Shown here: piece after piece, positions 6,964 to 14,459 of the stretch | Numbering within the stretch: position 1 is the stretch's first letter | Layout: each line of letters opens with the position of its first letter | Assembly (NCBI GenBank): GCA_016872225.1 | Contig: VHAW01000022.1 | Location: forward strand, 1 to 17,136 | Length of the DNA: 17,136 nucleotides | Reading direction: 5' to 3' | Source of the DNA: Sphingomonadales bacterium | Lineage (GTDB): Bacteria; Bacteroidota; Bacteroidia; UBA7662 | Translations under genes and position numbers: made by a program | Notes under the pieces: generated by a model | Database searches by the model: none | What the model saw: only the letters and a program-made list of their open reading frames with translations | What the model was told of the DNA's origin: nothing

Positions 6964-7782
6964 TCAGAAAGTTAAGAATGCGGAAACCTGCATGGATTGT
7001 AACCTTCCCTTAAAATAATCCCCTCGAAATACTTGGCTTAAGGGGTAATCGTAGCGAAGTCCTGTATTTAACCGCATTGCAGAAGGCAACGGGAATTCCC
7101 ATCCAAAACCTATACCTAACCAAGCGGAGAACAAGGCCAATCGATCATCCTGATCCACAGGTGACCCCGGTATGTTGGTCACTCTGTAAGTTTCGTTGGC
7201 CGGATCAAAAAAATCACCGGGCTCGTAACCTATAACCTGCTGACCCTCAAAACTCGCTCTCACCCGAATGTTCCACATGGTCGTTAGTCCAAAGAGGCCA
7301 TAAGGCGAAGAACCATCTTGGAACTGAGCGCCACCTAAACGCAGCATGAGAGGAATCTCCAAACCCTGCACTCTGTACTGGTATCGGACATCACGCAACA
7401 CGGTATCCTTTTCCGGAACTCGGTAACGAAAAGAATCCGCCACCAAATTGAAAACGTTGCCCCTAAGCAATGCCCCCGTCAGGAAGGCATATCGGGGAGC
7501 AAATGAATGTACAATGTTGATTCCTACCGACCAGCCTAAACCCACTTGGCTGGATAGAATTTGACGATTATCCGTCGATACATAACTGGGTTGAAGCGAT
7601 GCTTGAAGACCCATTCGTAGCGGTGGTAGGTCAGGCCCGGCCTTAACCTGTGCCAAAGCCCTGCCTATACCTGCGATTCCCAAAAGAAATATCAGAATAA
7701 ATACCATATCCCAGGAGGATCGGTGGGAGGACCCTTTAAGGAAAGAAATGCTCAGCGGGAAGTTCACGGATGGAAACATCAT
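6964..7782 (-). CDS. Outer-membrane beta-barrel protein (PorT/OMP_b-brl_2-like)
   Basis: This 272-residue protein has an N-terminal signal with a hydrophobic core VFILIFLLGIAGIG (about 27-40) ending RALAQ, a plausible signal peptidase cleavage after Ala. The rest alternates polar and hydrophobic residues in strands, including VQGLEIPLMLRLG and SPYGLFGLTTMW, a pattern typical of Bacteroidota outer-membrane barrels, and ends in Phe (VSAFLTF), as expected for BAM substrates. The N-terminus before the hydrophobic core is long; translation could start at the ATG at 7707 instead of 7782, but that would leave the signal without a positive charge. The TGA overlaps nothing but is one base from the nadE GTG. 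The call is a barrel protein of unknown role; I cannot assign it specifically to PorT. Confidence 0.75.
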   Translation of the reverse strand: MMFPSVNFPLSISFLKGSSHRSSWDMVFILIFLLGIAGIGRALAQVKAGPDLPPLRMGLQASLQPSYVSTDNRQILSSQVGLGWSVGINIVHSFAPRYAFLTGALLRGNVFNLVADSFRYRVPEKDTVLRDVRYQYRVQGLEIPLMLRLGGAQFQDGSSPYGLFGLTTMWNIRVRASFEGQQVIGYEPGDFFDPANETYRVTNIPGSPVDQDDRLALFSAWLGIGFGWEFPLPSAMRLNTGLRYDYPLSQVFRGDYFKGRLQSMQVSAFLTF

Positions 7783-7790
7783 TAGTTTTG
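7783..7790 (+). promoter_or_regulatory. Candidate -7 element for gldB
   Basis: TAGTTTTG matches the Bacteroidota TAnnTTTG consensus. It lies 39 bases before the gldB ATG, in the 47-bp gap between two divergent genes. No good TTG element is present 17-23 bases upstream; TTC at 7763-7765 is the nearest. The box abuts the start codon of the divergent barrel gene, so transcription of the two may interfere. Confidence 0.4.
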
Positions 7791-7829
7791 TAAGTTAAAC
7801 AAGATCTAGCCCAGAAATTTCGAAGACCC

Positions 7830-8984
7830 ATGTCTTGGACCAAAAATAAGACTTACTTACTCCTTATCACCGCCTTGTTGGTCATGTTGTGGGTTGCCTG
7901 GAACCTCCACCAAAAGTTGGCCTTATTTGGAAACTCAGATACGCAGTCCCTTCCTTTAAGCCCTGAATTCGAGAGCCATTGGCAGGCTTTTTACCTTGAA
8001 CAAAAAATTGAAGAGCAAGAAACCTTCGAAGGCTGGCGACAACGGATTTCCAATACAAACCCAAACCTTTGGGACTTTTGGTTAAAACAGCTCCATGGGC
8101 TAAGCCCTGAATTGGCTTATTCTTTGCTAAAAGATCCTCCCGTAGATAGCCTAATCAAAGAAGTTACAAACTTTTGGACCTCTTCCAAACCGGAAATAAA
8201 GCACGCAAAAGCCTCACTCTTTGATATTCTTTCACGACACCATTCCTTACAAAAATTAACAAAGAAATACCACCTTAATGGATCCTCTACTCAGACCGAC
8301 TCACCCGACAATGGACTGTATTTCCGAACCGAAAAACCCTTGAAAATCATTGGTATGATAGGCCTTTTTCAGTACCAAACCGCCTTGACCGACTCCACCA
8401 TTTGGGTCGGCCTTGATATGTTTATGAACGAAAACTACCGGTATTATCCAAGCGTAGAGCATCTTTATCAATATCAGACAAGACGTACCAACCCCTGTTA
8501 TCTGCCGGTATCAGTTGCCCGAACCCTTGCGGAAGATTGGGTCAAAGAAAACATAAAGCCGGCATCCACACACGAATCTTCCCTGCTTGACCAAATCATT
8601 ATGGAAGGAAAGATCCTGGCTTGTGTACGCTGGATGCTCCCGGAAGTACATGACAGTTTATTGTTAGGATACAGTTCCGTCCAATGGGATTGGATCCAAA
8701 AAAACCAGAATAAAGTTTGGAGAGATTTGGTAAGCAAAGATTTACTGTTTTCAAGAGACCCCGCCGTGGTAACGCAGTATCTCAGCGATGGACCATTTAG
8801 CTCAGGCTACCCACCCCAAAGTCCTCCAGCCATTGGTTTATTTTTAGGCGACGTCATCGTCCAAAAATGGCTAAAAAATATTCAAGAACCTGAGTCCCTT
8901 CCACCTTGGGAAAGGCTCTTAAAATTGAAGGATATCAAATCGTCAAAAGTACTTCGAGCCTCCGAATACAAAGGAAGAGCTTGA
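7830..8984 (+). CDS. gldB: GldB-family gliding-motility protein
   Basis: The 384-residue protein matches GldB in its C-terminal half: WVGLDMFMNENYRYYPS at about 192-208, SVARTLAEDWV at 228-238, LLDQIIMEGKILACVRWMLP at 252-271, HDSLLLGYS at 274-282, and a terminal DGPFSSGYPPQSPPAIGLFLG at 320-340. GldB is a cell-envelope lipoprotein needed for gliding and chitin use in F. johnsoniae. Here the N-terminus is a single hydrophobic segment (about 9-25, YLLLITALLVMLWVAW) with no Cys, so it looks like a signal anchor or signal peptide and not a lipoprotein signal. GldB resembles DUF2268-type peptidases but no HExxH is present. The partner gldC does not follow; the next gene is convergent. The start ATG at 7830 follows a candidate TAnnTTTG box. 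Family assignment is good; function in motility is inferred. Confidence 0.82.
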   Translation: MSWTKNKTYLLLITALLVMLWVAWNLHQKLALFGNSDTQSLPLSPEFESHWQAFYLEQKIEEQETFEGWRQRISNTNPNLWDFWLKQLHGLSPELAYSLLKDPPVDSLIKEVTNFWTSSKPEIKHAKASLFDILSRHHSLQKLTKKYHLNGSSTQTDSPDNGLYFRTEKPLKIIGMIGLFQYQTALTDSTIWVGLDMFMNENYRYYPSVEHLYQYQTRRTNPCYLPVSVARTLAEDWVKENIKPASTHESSLLDQIIMEGKILACVRWMLPEVHDSLLLGYSSVQWDWIQKNQNKVWRDLVSKDLLFSRDPAVVTQYLSDGPFSSGYPPQSPPAIGLFLGDVIVQKWLKNIQEPESLPPWERLLKLKDIKSSKVLRASEYKGRA

Positions 8985-8989
8985 TTCCT

Positions 8990-9685
8990 CTACCGATTTA
9001 CTTCTACGAATCTTTCGATGTCTTCCCGTTTTCCGAGAAGCACCATGAAATCTGATGCATACAAGATCGTATCAGCCCCTGGGACACCCAGGATATGGTA
9101 CTCCACTTTGTTCGATCCATCTTCGGTAGCAATCTCGTAAGCCCGCCTCAGGGTAATCAGATTTAATTTGTATTTTGATCGAAGCTCAATTTGAAGAACG
9201 GTTTTGTTGCATATGCCTGCAGGTGTTTTAACCTCTACAATCTGGTAATCATCAGGAAGTTGAAAGACATTGACGAGGTTGGGGTTGAGAAGACGACCAG
9301 CCACTGAAATTCCGACTTCATCCTCAGGTGAAAGAATTTCTGTCACACCAAGTTTTTCCAAAACTCTTCGCTGCTGTTCGGTGGATGCCCTAGCAATGAT
9401 GCGCTTAACTCCCAATTCCAGTAATGTTACCGTAGTAAGCAGAAGTCCTTCAAAATCTTGCCCGATGGCCACGACAACGGCATCCAGATCCTGCACACTT
9501 TGTTCGCGAAGCAATTTGATATTGGTCGCATCCATATGCACGGCATAGGCCACGTCATCTCTTAGGGCATCAACGGTATGCTGGTCATTATCCATCACGA
9601 TGACTTCAGCTCCACGTTGCGCCAAAGTCCGGGCGATAGTCGTTCCAAAGCGACCCAGGCCAATTACACCGAAACGGTTTTCCAT
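8990..9685 (-). CDS. KtrA/TrkA-type potassium channel regulatory subunit (RCK domains)
   Basis: This 231-residue cytoplasmic protein has an RCK_N Rossmann domain (about 1-120) with the nucleotide motif GLGRFG at 9-14 and the ribose-binding Asp32 in VIVMDND, and an RCK_C domain (about 140-225). Such proteins form octameric rings that bind NAD(H), ATP/ADP or c-di-AMP and gate KtrB/TrkH potassium transporters in the membrane. The transporter subunit is not in the window, so the partner must be elsewhere. The ATG at 9685 lies inside the 3' end of the uridine kinase gene with 22 bp of overlap, in another frame, so the two are likely coupled. Its stop is five bases from the convergent gldB stop. 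Length fits the KtrA class (about 220) better than the duplicated TrkA (about 450). Confidence 0.88.
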   Translation of the reverse strand: MENRFGVIGLGRFGTTIARTLAQRGAEVIVMDNDQHTVDALRDDVAYAVHMDATNIKLLREQSVQDLDAVVVAIGQDFEGLLLTTVTLLELGVKRIIARASTEQQRRVLEKLGVTEILSPEDEVGISVAGRLLNPNLVNVFQLPDDYQIVEVKTPAGICNKTVLQIELRSKYKLNLITLRRAYEIATEDGSNKVEYHILGVPGADTILYASDFMVLLGKREDIERFVEVNR

Positions 9686-10317
9686 GATAAGATATTTTGA
9701 ATATGAGAAGCTATCACGTCCATGGCCCGATCAAAGCCATGAATATTCGTAACGATCAAATCACTGGAGTCACGGTATGGCTCCAGGTAAGCTTTGTAAG
9801 CCGGGACCACATGGTGATCCCATTGGTACCGCACCAAATCTTCGGAATACCCTCGCTCGCGGTAGTCCCGTTCAATCCGCCTGGCTAGCATAAGATCTTG
9901 CGGAGCATCAATAAAGATACGTAAATCCAAGAGGTTGGCGATTTCTTTGTAATGAAACACGAATAATCCTTCCATGATAATGATCGGTGCAGGTTCCAAG
10001 GTATGCTCTGCTGGTTCGGTATCCGGGCGATTAAAAGTGTATTCGCGGATGGTTACCGACTGACCCGCGATCACTGCTTGCAAATCCGCTAAGCAGCGCT
10101 GGCGATCCAAAGCCCCAGGCAGATCGAAATTAACCTCGCCACGCTCGTCTTTGGCCTGCATGGGCAAAGGGTAATAGTAATGGTCTTGGGAAATCACACA
10201 GAGCTGACCCGGAGTAAATCGAGCAGCCAAAGCCTTGATGAAAGTCGTTTTACCTGAGGCAGAACCCCCAACAACACCAATAAGGTGGGGATGCGAGGTC
10301 CGTTTACCAGGAAACAT
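9664..10317 (-). CDS. udk: Uridine kinase
   Basis: This 217-residue P-loop enzyme phosphorylates uridine (and usually cytidine) with ATP or GTP in pyrimidine salvage. The Walker A motif GGSASGKTT is at 17-25. SQDHYYYP, VNFDLPGALD, REYTFNRPDTEP and IIIMEGLFVFH follow in the order seen in uridine kinases, and RRIERDYRERGYS is the lid region. The sequence resembles the Bacteroidota branch of the family more than E. coli Udk. The gene sits 100 bases after porX on the same strand and overlaps the KtrA-type gene by 22 bp. On its own strand TAGTTTTG (10329-10322) ends only four bases before the ATG; it fits TAnnTTTG but would imply a nearly leaderless RNA and has no TTG partner, so I do not call it a promoter. 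A short phosphoribulokinase-like kinase is the main alternative. Confidence 0.9.
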   Translation of the reverse strand: MFPGKRTSHPHLIGVVGGSASGKTTFIKALAARFTPGQLCVISQDHYYYPLPMQAKDERGEVNFDLPGALDRQRCLADLQAVIAGQSVTIREYTFNRPDTEPAEHTLEPAPIIIMEGLFVFHYKEIANLLDLRIFIDAPQDLMLARRIERDYRERGYSEDLVRYQWDHHVVPAYKAYLEPYRDSSDLIVTNIHGFDRAMDVIASHIQNILSWKTVSV

Positions 10318-10417
10318 GCAGCAAAACTAACATTTGCAGGCTCAATTCGCCCCCCCTTTGTCCATTGAAACCCTTGAAATCCTTTGGCATCAACGTCCAA
10401 AAGGGGGTCTTTTTTCA

Positions 10418-11971
10418 TCACTTGGGCCTGAATACCCCAAAAGGTACAATGCACTCTTCCATGGATACCCCACCATGTTGAAAACTATTTCGGTACAATC
10501 CCGCATAGGAATGAAAATTGTTCGGATAACAGAAAAACTGGTCCGAGCCGGCCATGACATAACTGGAGTTTAAATGCTTGCGGGGCAATTGAACCTTTTC
10601 GGGATTTCGAATGCTGAACACCGAATCTTCCTGAACCTGAAGGTTACGACCTTCTTTGTACCGAAGGTTTGAAGACATTTCCCTGTCCCCGCTGATGCGC
10701 ACGGGATCTTCCACCTTGACCATTCCATGATCAGTGGTCAGCACCAAGGTATACCCCCTTGATGCGGCAATTTCCAGGTAATCGAGCAAAGGCGAATGCT
10801 CCAACCAAGATCGGGTGATCGAACGATAGGCCGCCTCGTCCTCGGCCAGCTCTTTGATAATATTCATCTCCGAGCGGGCATGACTTAACATATCCACAAA
10901 ATTATAGACCACTACCTCGAGTGGCTGGTTCATCGCGGACCCCACGCCATCCAGCATCGTCTTAGCTTGGTTAAGAGAAGTTATTTTCTGATAGTTATGG
11001 GAGATATTTCGACCGTTTCGTTTCAACCATTCTCCTAACAAATAGGCCTCGTGCATGTTATGACTTCTTTCATCATCATCGGACCACCATCGGTCCGGAT
11101 ATCGACGCACAATTTCGGCAGGGGGCATTCCGGCAAATAAAGCATTCCGCGCATATTCCGTGCTCGTGGGAAGAATCGAATAATACGTATCAGATTCCGC
11201 ATTTTTGAAAAACGGAGACAAAATTGACTCGATAACTTTGAACTGATCTAAGCGAAAATTATCAATAAGCAAGAACAAAACCTTGGGATACTGATCCAAC
11301 AAGGGAAGAAGTTTTTTTTGTAACAATTGATGGGAAAGGATCGGAGCAGAAGAGGCACCGGATTGATACCAAGATTCATAATTCGCTTTGATGAAACGAA
11401 CGAATAATCTGTTGGCTTCCGCTTTCTGCATCGCGAATACTTCTTTCATTCCCGCATCGCCGGACTCTTCCAGGCTTAGGTCCCATTTCACCAATCGCTC
11501 ATAAAGTTCCGCCCATTGCATCGCATTCAATTGATCGGACATGCTCATGCCCAATGCCCCAAAGTCTTCGCGATACGCCGCAGTGGTTTTCTCTGCAATC
11601 AATCGTTTATAGTCCGTGATTTTGATAATAGCTGACAACAATTGCTTGGGGTGAACCGGCTTGATAAGATAATCCGCAATTTTGGAACCGATAGCCTCTT
11701 GCATCAGCATTTCTTCCTCACTTTTGGTCACCATCACCACCGGCAACAGCGGGTGCTGATCTTTGAGTTTGGAAAGCACCTCCAGCCCGCTTAAGCCCGG
11801 CATATTTTCATCCAGCAAAACCACATCATAATCATTCAACCCCGCCTGATGAATAGCCTCAGCCCCATGATTGACCGGGGTAACTTTGTACCCCTTACTC
11901 TCCAAAAATGAAACATGCGGCATCAAGAGATCAATTTCATCATCCGCCCAAAGTATTGAAATGCCCGTCAT
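10418..11971 (-). CDS. porX: PorX-type response regulator with PglZ domain (T9SS regulator)
   Basis: The 517-residue protein has a CheY-like receiver at 1-120, with acidic residues D10, D11 and E12, phospho-acceptor D54 in VVLLDENMPG, T82 and K104 (IKP). The C-terminal PglZ domain of the alkaline-phosphatase superfamily covers about 225-515, with LFLLIDNFRLDQ, SILPTSTEYARNALFAG, and VLTTDHGMVKV as metal-site segments. In Porphyromonas gingivalis PorX is activated by the PorY kinase, works with sigma factor SigP to switch on type IX secretion genes, and its PglZ domain cleaves cyclic and linear oligonucleotides. All expected catalytic segments are present. The gene is divergent from the HD/lpx operon across 63 bp, with no confident promoter motif in that gap. 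The sensor kinase is not in the window. Confidence 0.93.
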   Translation of the reverse strand: MTGISILWADDEIDLLMPHVSFLESKGYKVTPVNHGAEAIHQAGLNDYDVVLLDENMPGLSGLEVLSKLKDQHPLLPVVMVTKSEEEMLMQEAIGSKIADYLIKPVHPKQLLSAIIKITDYKRLIAEKTTAAYREDFGALGMSMSDQLNAMQWAELYERLVKWDLSLEESGDAGMKEVFAMQKAEANRLFVRFIKANYESWYQSGASSAPILSHQLLQKKLLPLLDQYPKVLFLLIDNFRLDQFKVIESILSPFFKNAESDTYYSILPTSTEYARNALFAGMPPAEIVRRYPDRWWSDDDERSHNMHEAYLLGEWLKRNGRNISHNYQKITSLNQAKTMLDGVGSAMNQPLEVVVYNFVDMLSHARSEMNIIKELAEDEAAYRSITRSWLEHSPLLDYLEIAASRGYTLVLTTDHGMVKVEDPVRISGDREMSSNLRYKEGRNLQVQEDSVFSIRNPEKVQLPRKHLNSSYVMAGSDQFFCYPNNFHSYAGLYRNSFQHGGVSMEECIVPFGVFRPK

Positions 11972-12034
11972 AACGATGGTTTATTTCCCCTAACGTATAA
12001 TTCCCAAATCATTGTCTAAATTACCCTCAATTCC

Positions 12035-13276
12035 ATGGGCCATTCCCACCTCACCAACAAAATCCTCAACGACCCCCTGTACGGGTTCATTCGGCTGGAA
12101 TCACCCCTAATCCTGAACTTGCTTGATCATCCGTTGCTTCAAAGGCTCCGTTATATCAGGCAACTGGGCATGACCTATTTGGTGTATCCCGGCGCTACCC
12201 ACTCCCGATGGGCCCATGCACTTGGAGCTATGCACTTAATGCAGAACGCATTGGACATCCTTCAGCACAAAGGTTACGGGGTAAGCCAGGACGATCGTTT
12301 AGGCGCCTTGGGCGCCATCTTGATGCATGACCTGGGTCATGCCCCCTTCTCCCATGCCTTGGAAGGTTTTCTTATTAAGGATATGCCGCATGAGGAAATT
12401 TCTTTGCTCCTCATGCAGGATCTCAATCAAGCCATGGACGGGGCCTTGAACAACGCCATAGACATCTTCGAAAACCAACACGAATTACCCTTCCTTCACG
12501 AGTTGGTGAGCTCCCAACTGGATATGGACCGTTTGGACTACCTGAGCAGGGATAGTTTTTTCACAGGAGTGACCGAAGGTATTATTGGAGTAGACCGCAT
12601 CCTTCAAATGCTGAACGTGCATCAAGGCAAATTGGTGGTAGACCGCAAAGGGGTTTACAGCATAGAGAAATACCTGATGGCTCGGAATTTAATGTATTGG
12701 CAGGTCTATTTGCACAAAACGGTATTGTCTGCAGAATACTTGATGGGCCATATCATACGTCGAGCAAGAGAATGTCGGATAGCTGGCTTGAACATTCAAA
12801 TTTCGGAGGACCTTGCCATATTCTTAGATAACCCGCCTGATTCAAACGATTTTCGAAACAATCCTGAACTAAGAAGCGCCTATACTCGCTTGGACGATGC
12901 CGAAATCATGGTTCACCTCAAAACCTGGGCCAAGGCTTCCGAACCCCTGTTGCAACACCTCTGTGGACAATTGATGAACCGCCAACTATCGCGTGTTACA
13001 TTCAGTTCCGACGAGCCTGACCCAAATCGCATTCACGAAGCAGGCCTCCAAGAGGCCCGTCGATTAGGCCTTGATGATTATGCTATTCCCTATTTGGCCC
13101 ATGCAGGGATTGTTCAGAACGCCGTTTACCGCCCCGACCATCAACCTATTCTGATTCAGGACCGCCAACGAAAGATCCAATCCTTGGGGGCCCTCAGCGA
13201 CCATGCCTATTGCGTGGACTTACTAGCCGAACGGAGGCAATACACCCAATACCTCCCCAAGACTGAAAGGCCTTGA
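12035..13276 (+). CDS. HD-domain phosphohydrolase (dNTPase/SAMHD1-like)
   Basis: The 413-residue protein has the HD-superfamily metal site spread over THSRWAHALG (about 55-64), MHDLGHAPFSH (97-107), and an Asp in QLDMDRLDYLSRD (161-173). This is the arrangement of dGTPase- and SAMHD1-like enzymes, which hydrolyse dNTPs to nucleosides and triphosphate; substrate here is not known. Such an HD gene directly upstream of lpxD is a familiar Bacteroidota neighbourhood. The ATG at 12035 gives a normal N-terminus (LTNKILNDPLYGFI), where the NDPLYG segment is usual near the start of this family. It heads the plus-strand lpx cluster; the gap to lpxD is 55-85 bases depending on the lpxD start and holds two mutually exclusive hairpins. 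It is probably cotranscribed with lpxD, but a separate promoter for lpxD cannot be excluded. Confidence 0.88.
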   Translation: MGHSHLTNKILNDPLYGFIRLESPLILNLLDHPLLQRLRYIRQLGMTYLVYPGATHSRWAHALGAMHLMQNALDILQHKGYGVSQDDRLGALGAILMHDLGHAPFSHALEGFLIKDMPHEEISLLLMQDLNQAMDGALNNAIDIFENQHELPFLHELVSSQLDMDRLDYLSRDSFFTGVTEGIIGVDRILQMLNVHQGKLVVDRKGVYSIEKYLMARNLMYWQVYLHKTVLSAEYLMGHIIRRARECRIAGLNIQISEDLAIFLDNPPDSNDFRNNPELRSAYTRLDDAEIMVHLKTWAKASEPLLQHLCGQLMNRQLSRVTFSSDEPDPNRIHEAGLQEARRLGLDDYAIPYLAHAGIVQNAVYRPDHQPILIQDRQRKIQSLGALSDHAYCVDLLAERRQYTQYLPKTERP

Positions 13277-13307
13277 GGACCTCAACCTTGGGAGTCCCAT
13301 CCCGAGG
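13267..13307 (+). promoter_or_regulatory. Two alternative RNA hairpins between the HD gene and lpxD
   Basis: TTGAG-GAC-CTCAA (13273-13285) forms a short hairpin, extended by AAGG (13267-13270) pairing with CCTT (13286-13289) across a two-base bulge. CCTTGGGA (13286-13293) and TCCCGAGG (13300-13307) form an eight-pair stem with one G·U pair and a six-base loop. Both use the bases 13286-13289, so they cannot form together. The first includes the TGA stop of the HD gene. No T-tract follows, so this is not an intrinsic terminator; a role is inferred only. Confidence 0.35.
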
Positions 13308-13361
13308 AATGCCATCCTAGGTGGCCCATCCATGGATAATTGTGCGGATATTTGTCGGATT

Positions 13362-14444
13362 ATGATAAAATTGCAATGCAAGGAAATCGCTGCCCTTGTG
13401 GGTGGAGACTGCCTGGGTGATGAGACCCGCGTGATTCAGAGCCCGGCCAAAATTGAAGATGCCGGAGCACACCAAATTTCTTTCCTTGCGAATCCCAAAT
13501 ACTTGGTTCACCTGGATCAGTGCCGTGCAGGTGCTCTCATAGTGGATCATCGTTTGGAATTACCCATTATTCCCCCCCAAACCACCATCATCAAGGTTTA
13601 TGACGCTTATTTATCCTTCGGTCTGGTCCTGCAAGCTTTTCAAAACGAGCCATCCTACGATGCAGGAATCCATCCCCAGTCCATAGTAGACCCTACAGCG
13701 AGTGTAGGGGAAAATGTGGGTATAGGTCCTTATTCCGTGATTTCCCGAAATTCAAACATCGGCACAGGTTGCCGGATAGCCTCCCAGGTGTATGTGGGTT
13801 CCGAGGTTAGCATCGGTGAAAATTGTATCCTACACCCTGGCGTTCGGATTTTGGACGGTTGCCGCATCGGTGACCGCTGTGTTCTGTATTCGAATGCAGT
13901 GATTGGTTCGGATGGCTTTGGCTATGCACCGGACAAAGACCTGGTTTATGCCAAAATCCCACAAACCGGGATTGTGGTCTTGGGCAATGATGTAGAGGTC
14001 GGGGTCAATACCACCATCGATAGAGCGACCATGGGGGCCACAACCGTTGGTGACGGCTGCAAAATTGATAACCTTGTTCACCTTGCCCACAATGTGGAAT
14101 TGGGTCCCCATACCGTTATTGCTGCACAGACCGGTATTTCGGGAAGCACCAAAATCGGAGAAAAATGTGTTTTTGGCGGTCAAGTTGGTGTCGCAGGCCA
14201 TATCCAAATTGCCGCAGGTTCTCAAATAGGAGGACAAACCGGGGTCACGCATACCATCGAAGATGCCAACCGCAAATGGAATGGCACCCCCATTATGCCC
14301 TACATGGATAATCAAAGATCCAATGCCATCTTCCGCAAACTTCCTCAAATAGAATCCGACCTGAAGGCTGAAATCCAAACCCTGAAAGCAGCCTATTTGG
14401 ATTTGGCCCATGAACTGGAAAAGGCCAAAGCCCAACAAGCCTAA
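13362..14444 (+). CDS. lpxD: UDP-3-O-(3-hydroxyacyl)glucosamine N-acyltransferase LpxD
   Basis: LpxD adds the N-linked 3-hydroxyacyl chain to UDP-3-O-acylglucosamine, the third lipid A step, in the cytoplasm. The N-terminal uridine-binding domain (IKLQCKEIAALVGGDCLG, ISFLANPKYLVHLDQCRAGA) is followed by left-handed beta-helix hexapeptide repeats from about residue 115 on, and the catalytic His is in LVHLAHNVELG. A C-terminal alpha-helical tail with Lys/Glu residues (about 325-360) supports trimerisation. I chose ATG 13362 because family proteins begin just before KLQCKEIAALVGG; the in-frame ATG at 13332 would add ten residues. The protein is 360 residues from 13362. lpxC-fabZ starts 15 bases after the stop, so they share an operon. 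Order HD-lpxD-lpxC/fabZ-lpxA is the Bacteroidota form of the cluster. Confidence 0.94.
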   Translation: MIKLQCKEIAALVGGDCLGDETRVIQSPAKIEDAGAHQISFLANPKYLVHLDQCRAGALIVDHRLELPIIPPQTTIIKVYDAYLSFGLVLQAFQNEPSYDAGIHPQSIVDPTASVGENVGIGPYSVISRNSNIGTGCRIASQVYVGSEVSIGENCILHPGVRILDGCRIGDRCVLYSNAVIGSDGFGYAPDKDLVYAKIPQTGIVVLGNDVEVGVNTTIDRATMGATTVGDGCKIDNLVHLAHNVELGPHTVIAAQTGISGSTKIGEKCVFGGQVGVAGHIQIAAGSQIGGQTGVTHTIEDANRKWNGTPIMPYMDNQRSNAIFRKLPQIESDLKAEIQTLKAAYLDLAHELEKAKAQQA

Positions 14445-14459
14445 AGGACAATTCGGATC

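Noticed and set aside
7830..8984. Zinc peptidase of the DUF2268 type
   Set aside because: Similarity exists for GldB in general, but no HExxH is present; the segment reads TLAEDWV.
10350..10356. Phase-variable homopolymer in front of udk
   Set aside because: Only seven bases and outside any coding region; too short to claim phase variation.
13830..14438. 202-codon frame on the strand opposite lpxD
   Set aside because: lpxD is clear on the plus strand; the long antisense frame is explained by the repeated hexapeptide codon pattern.
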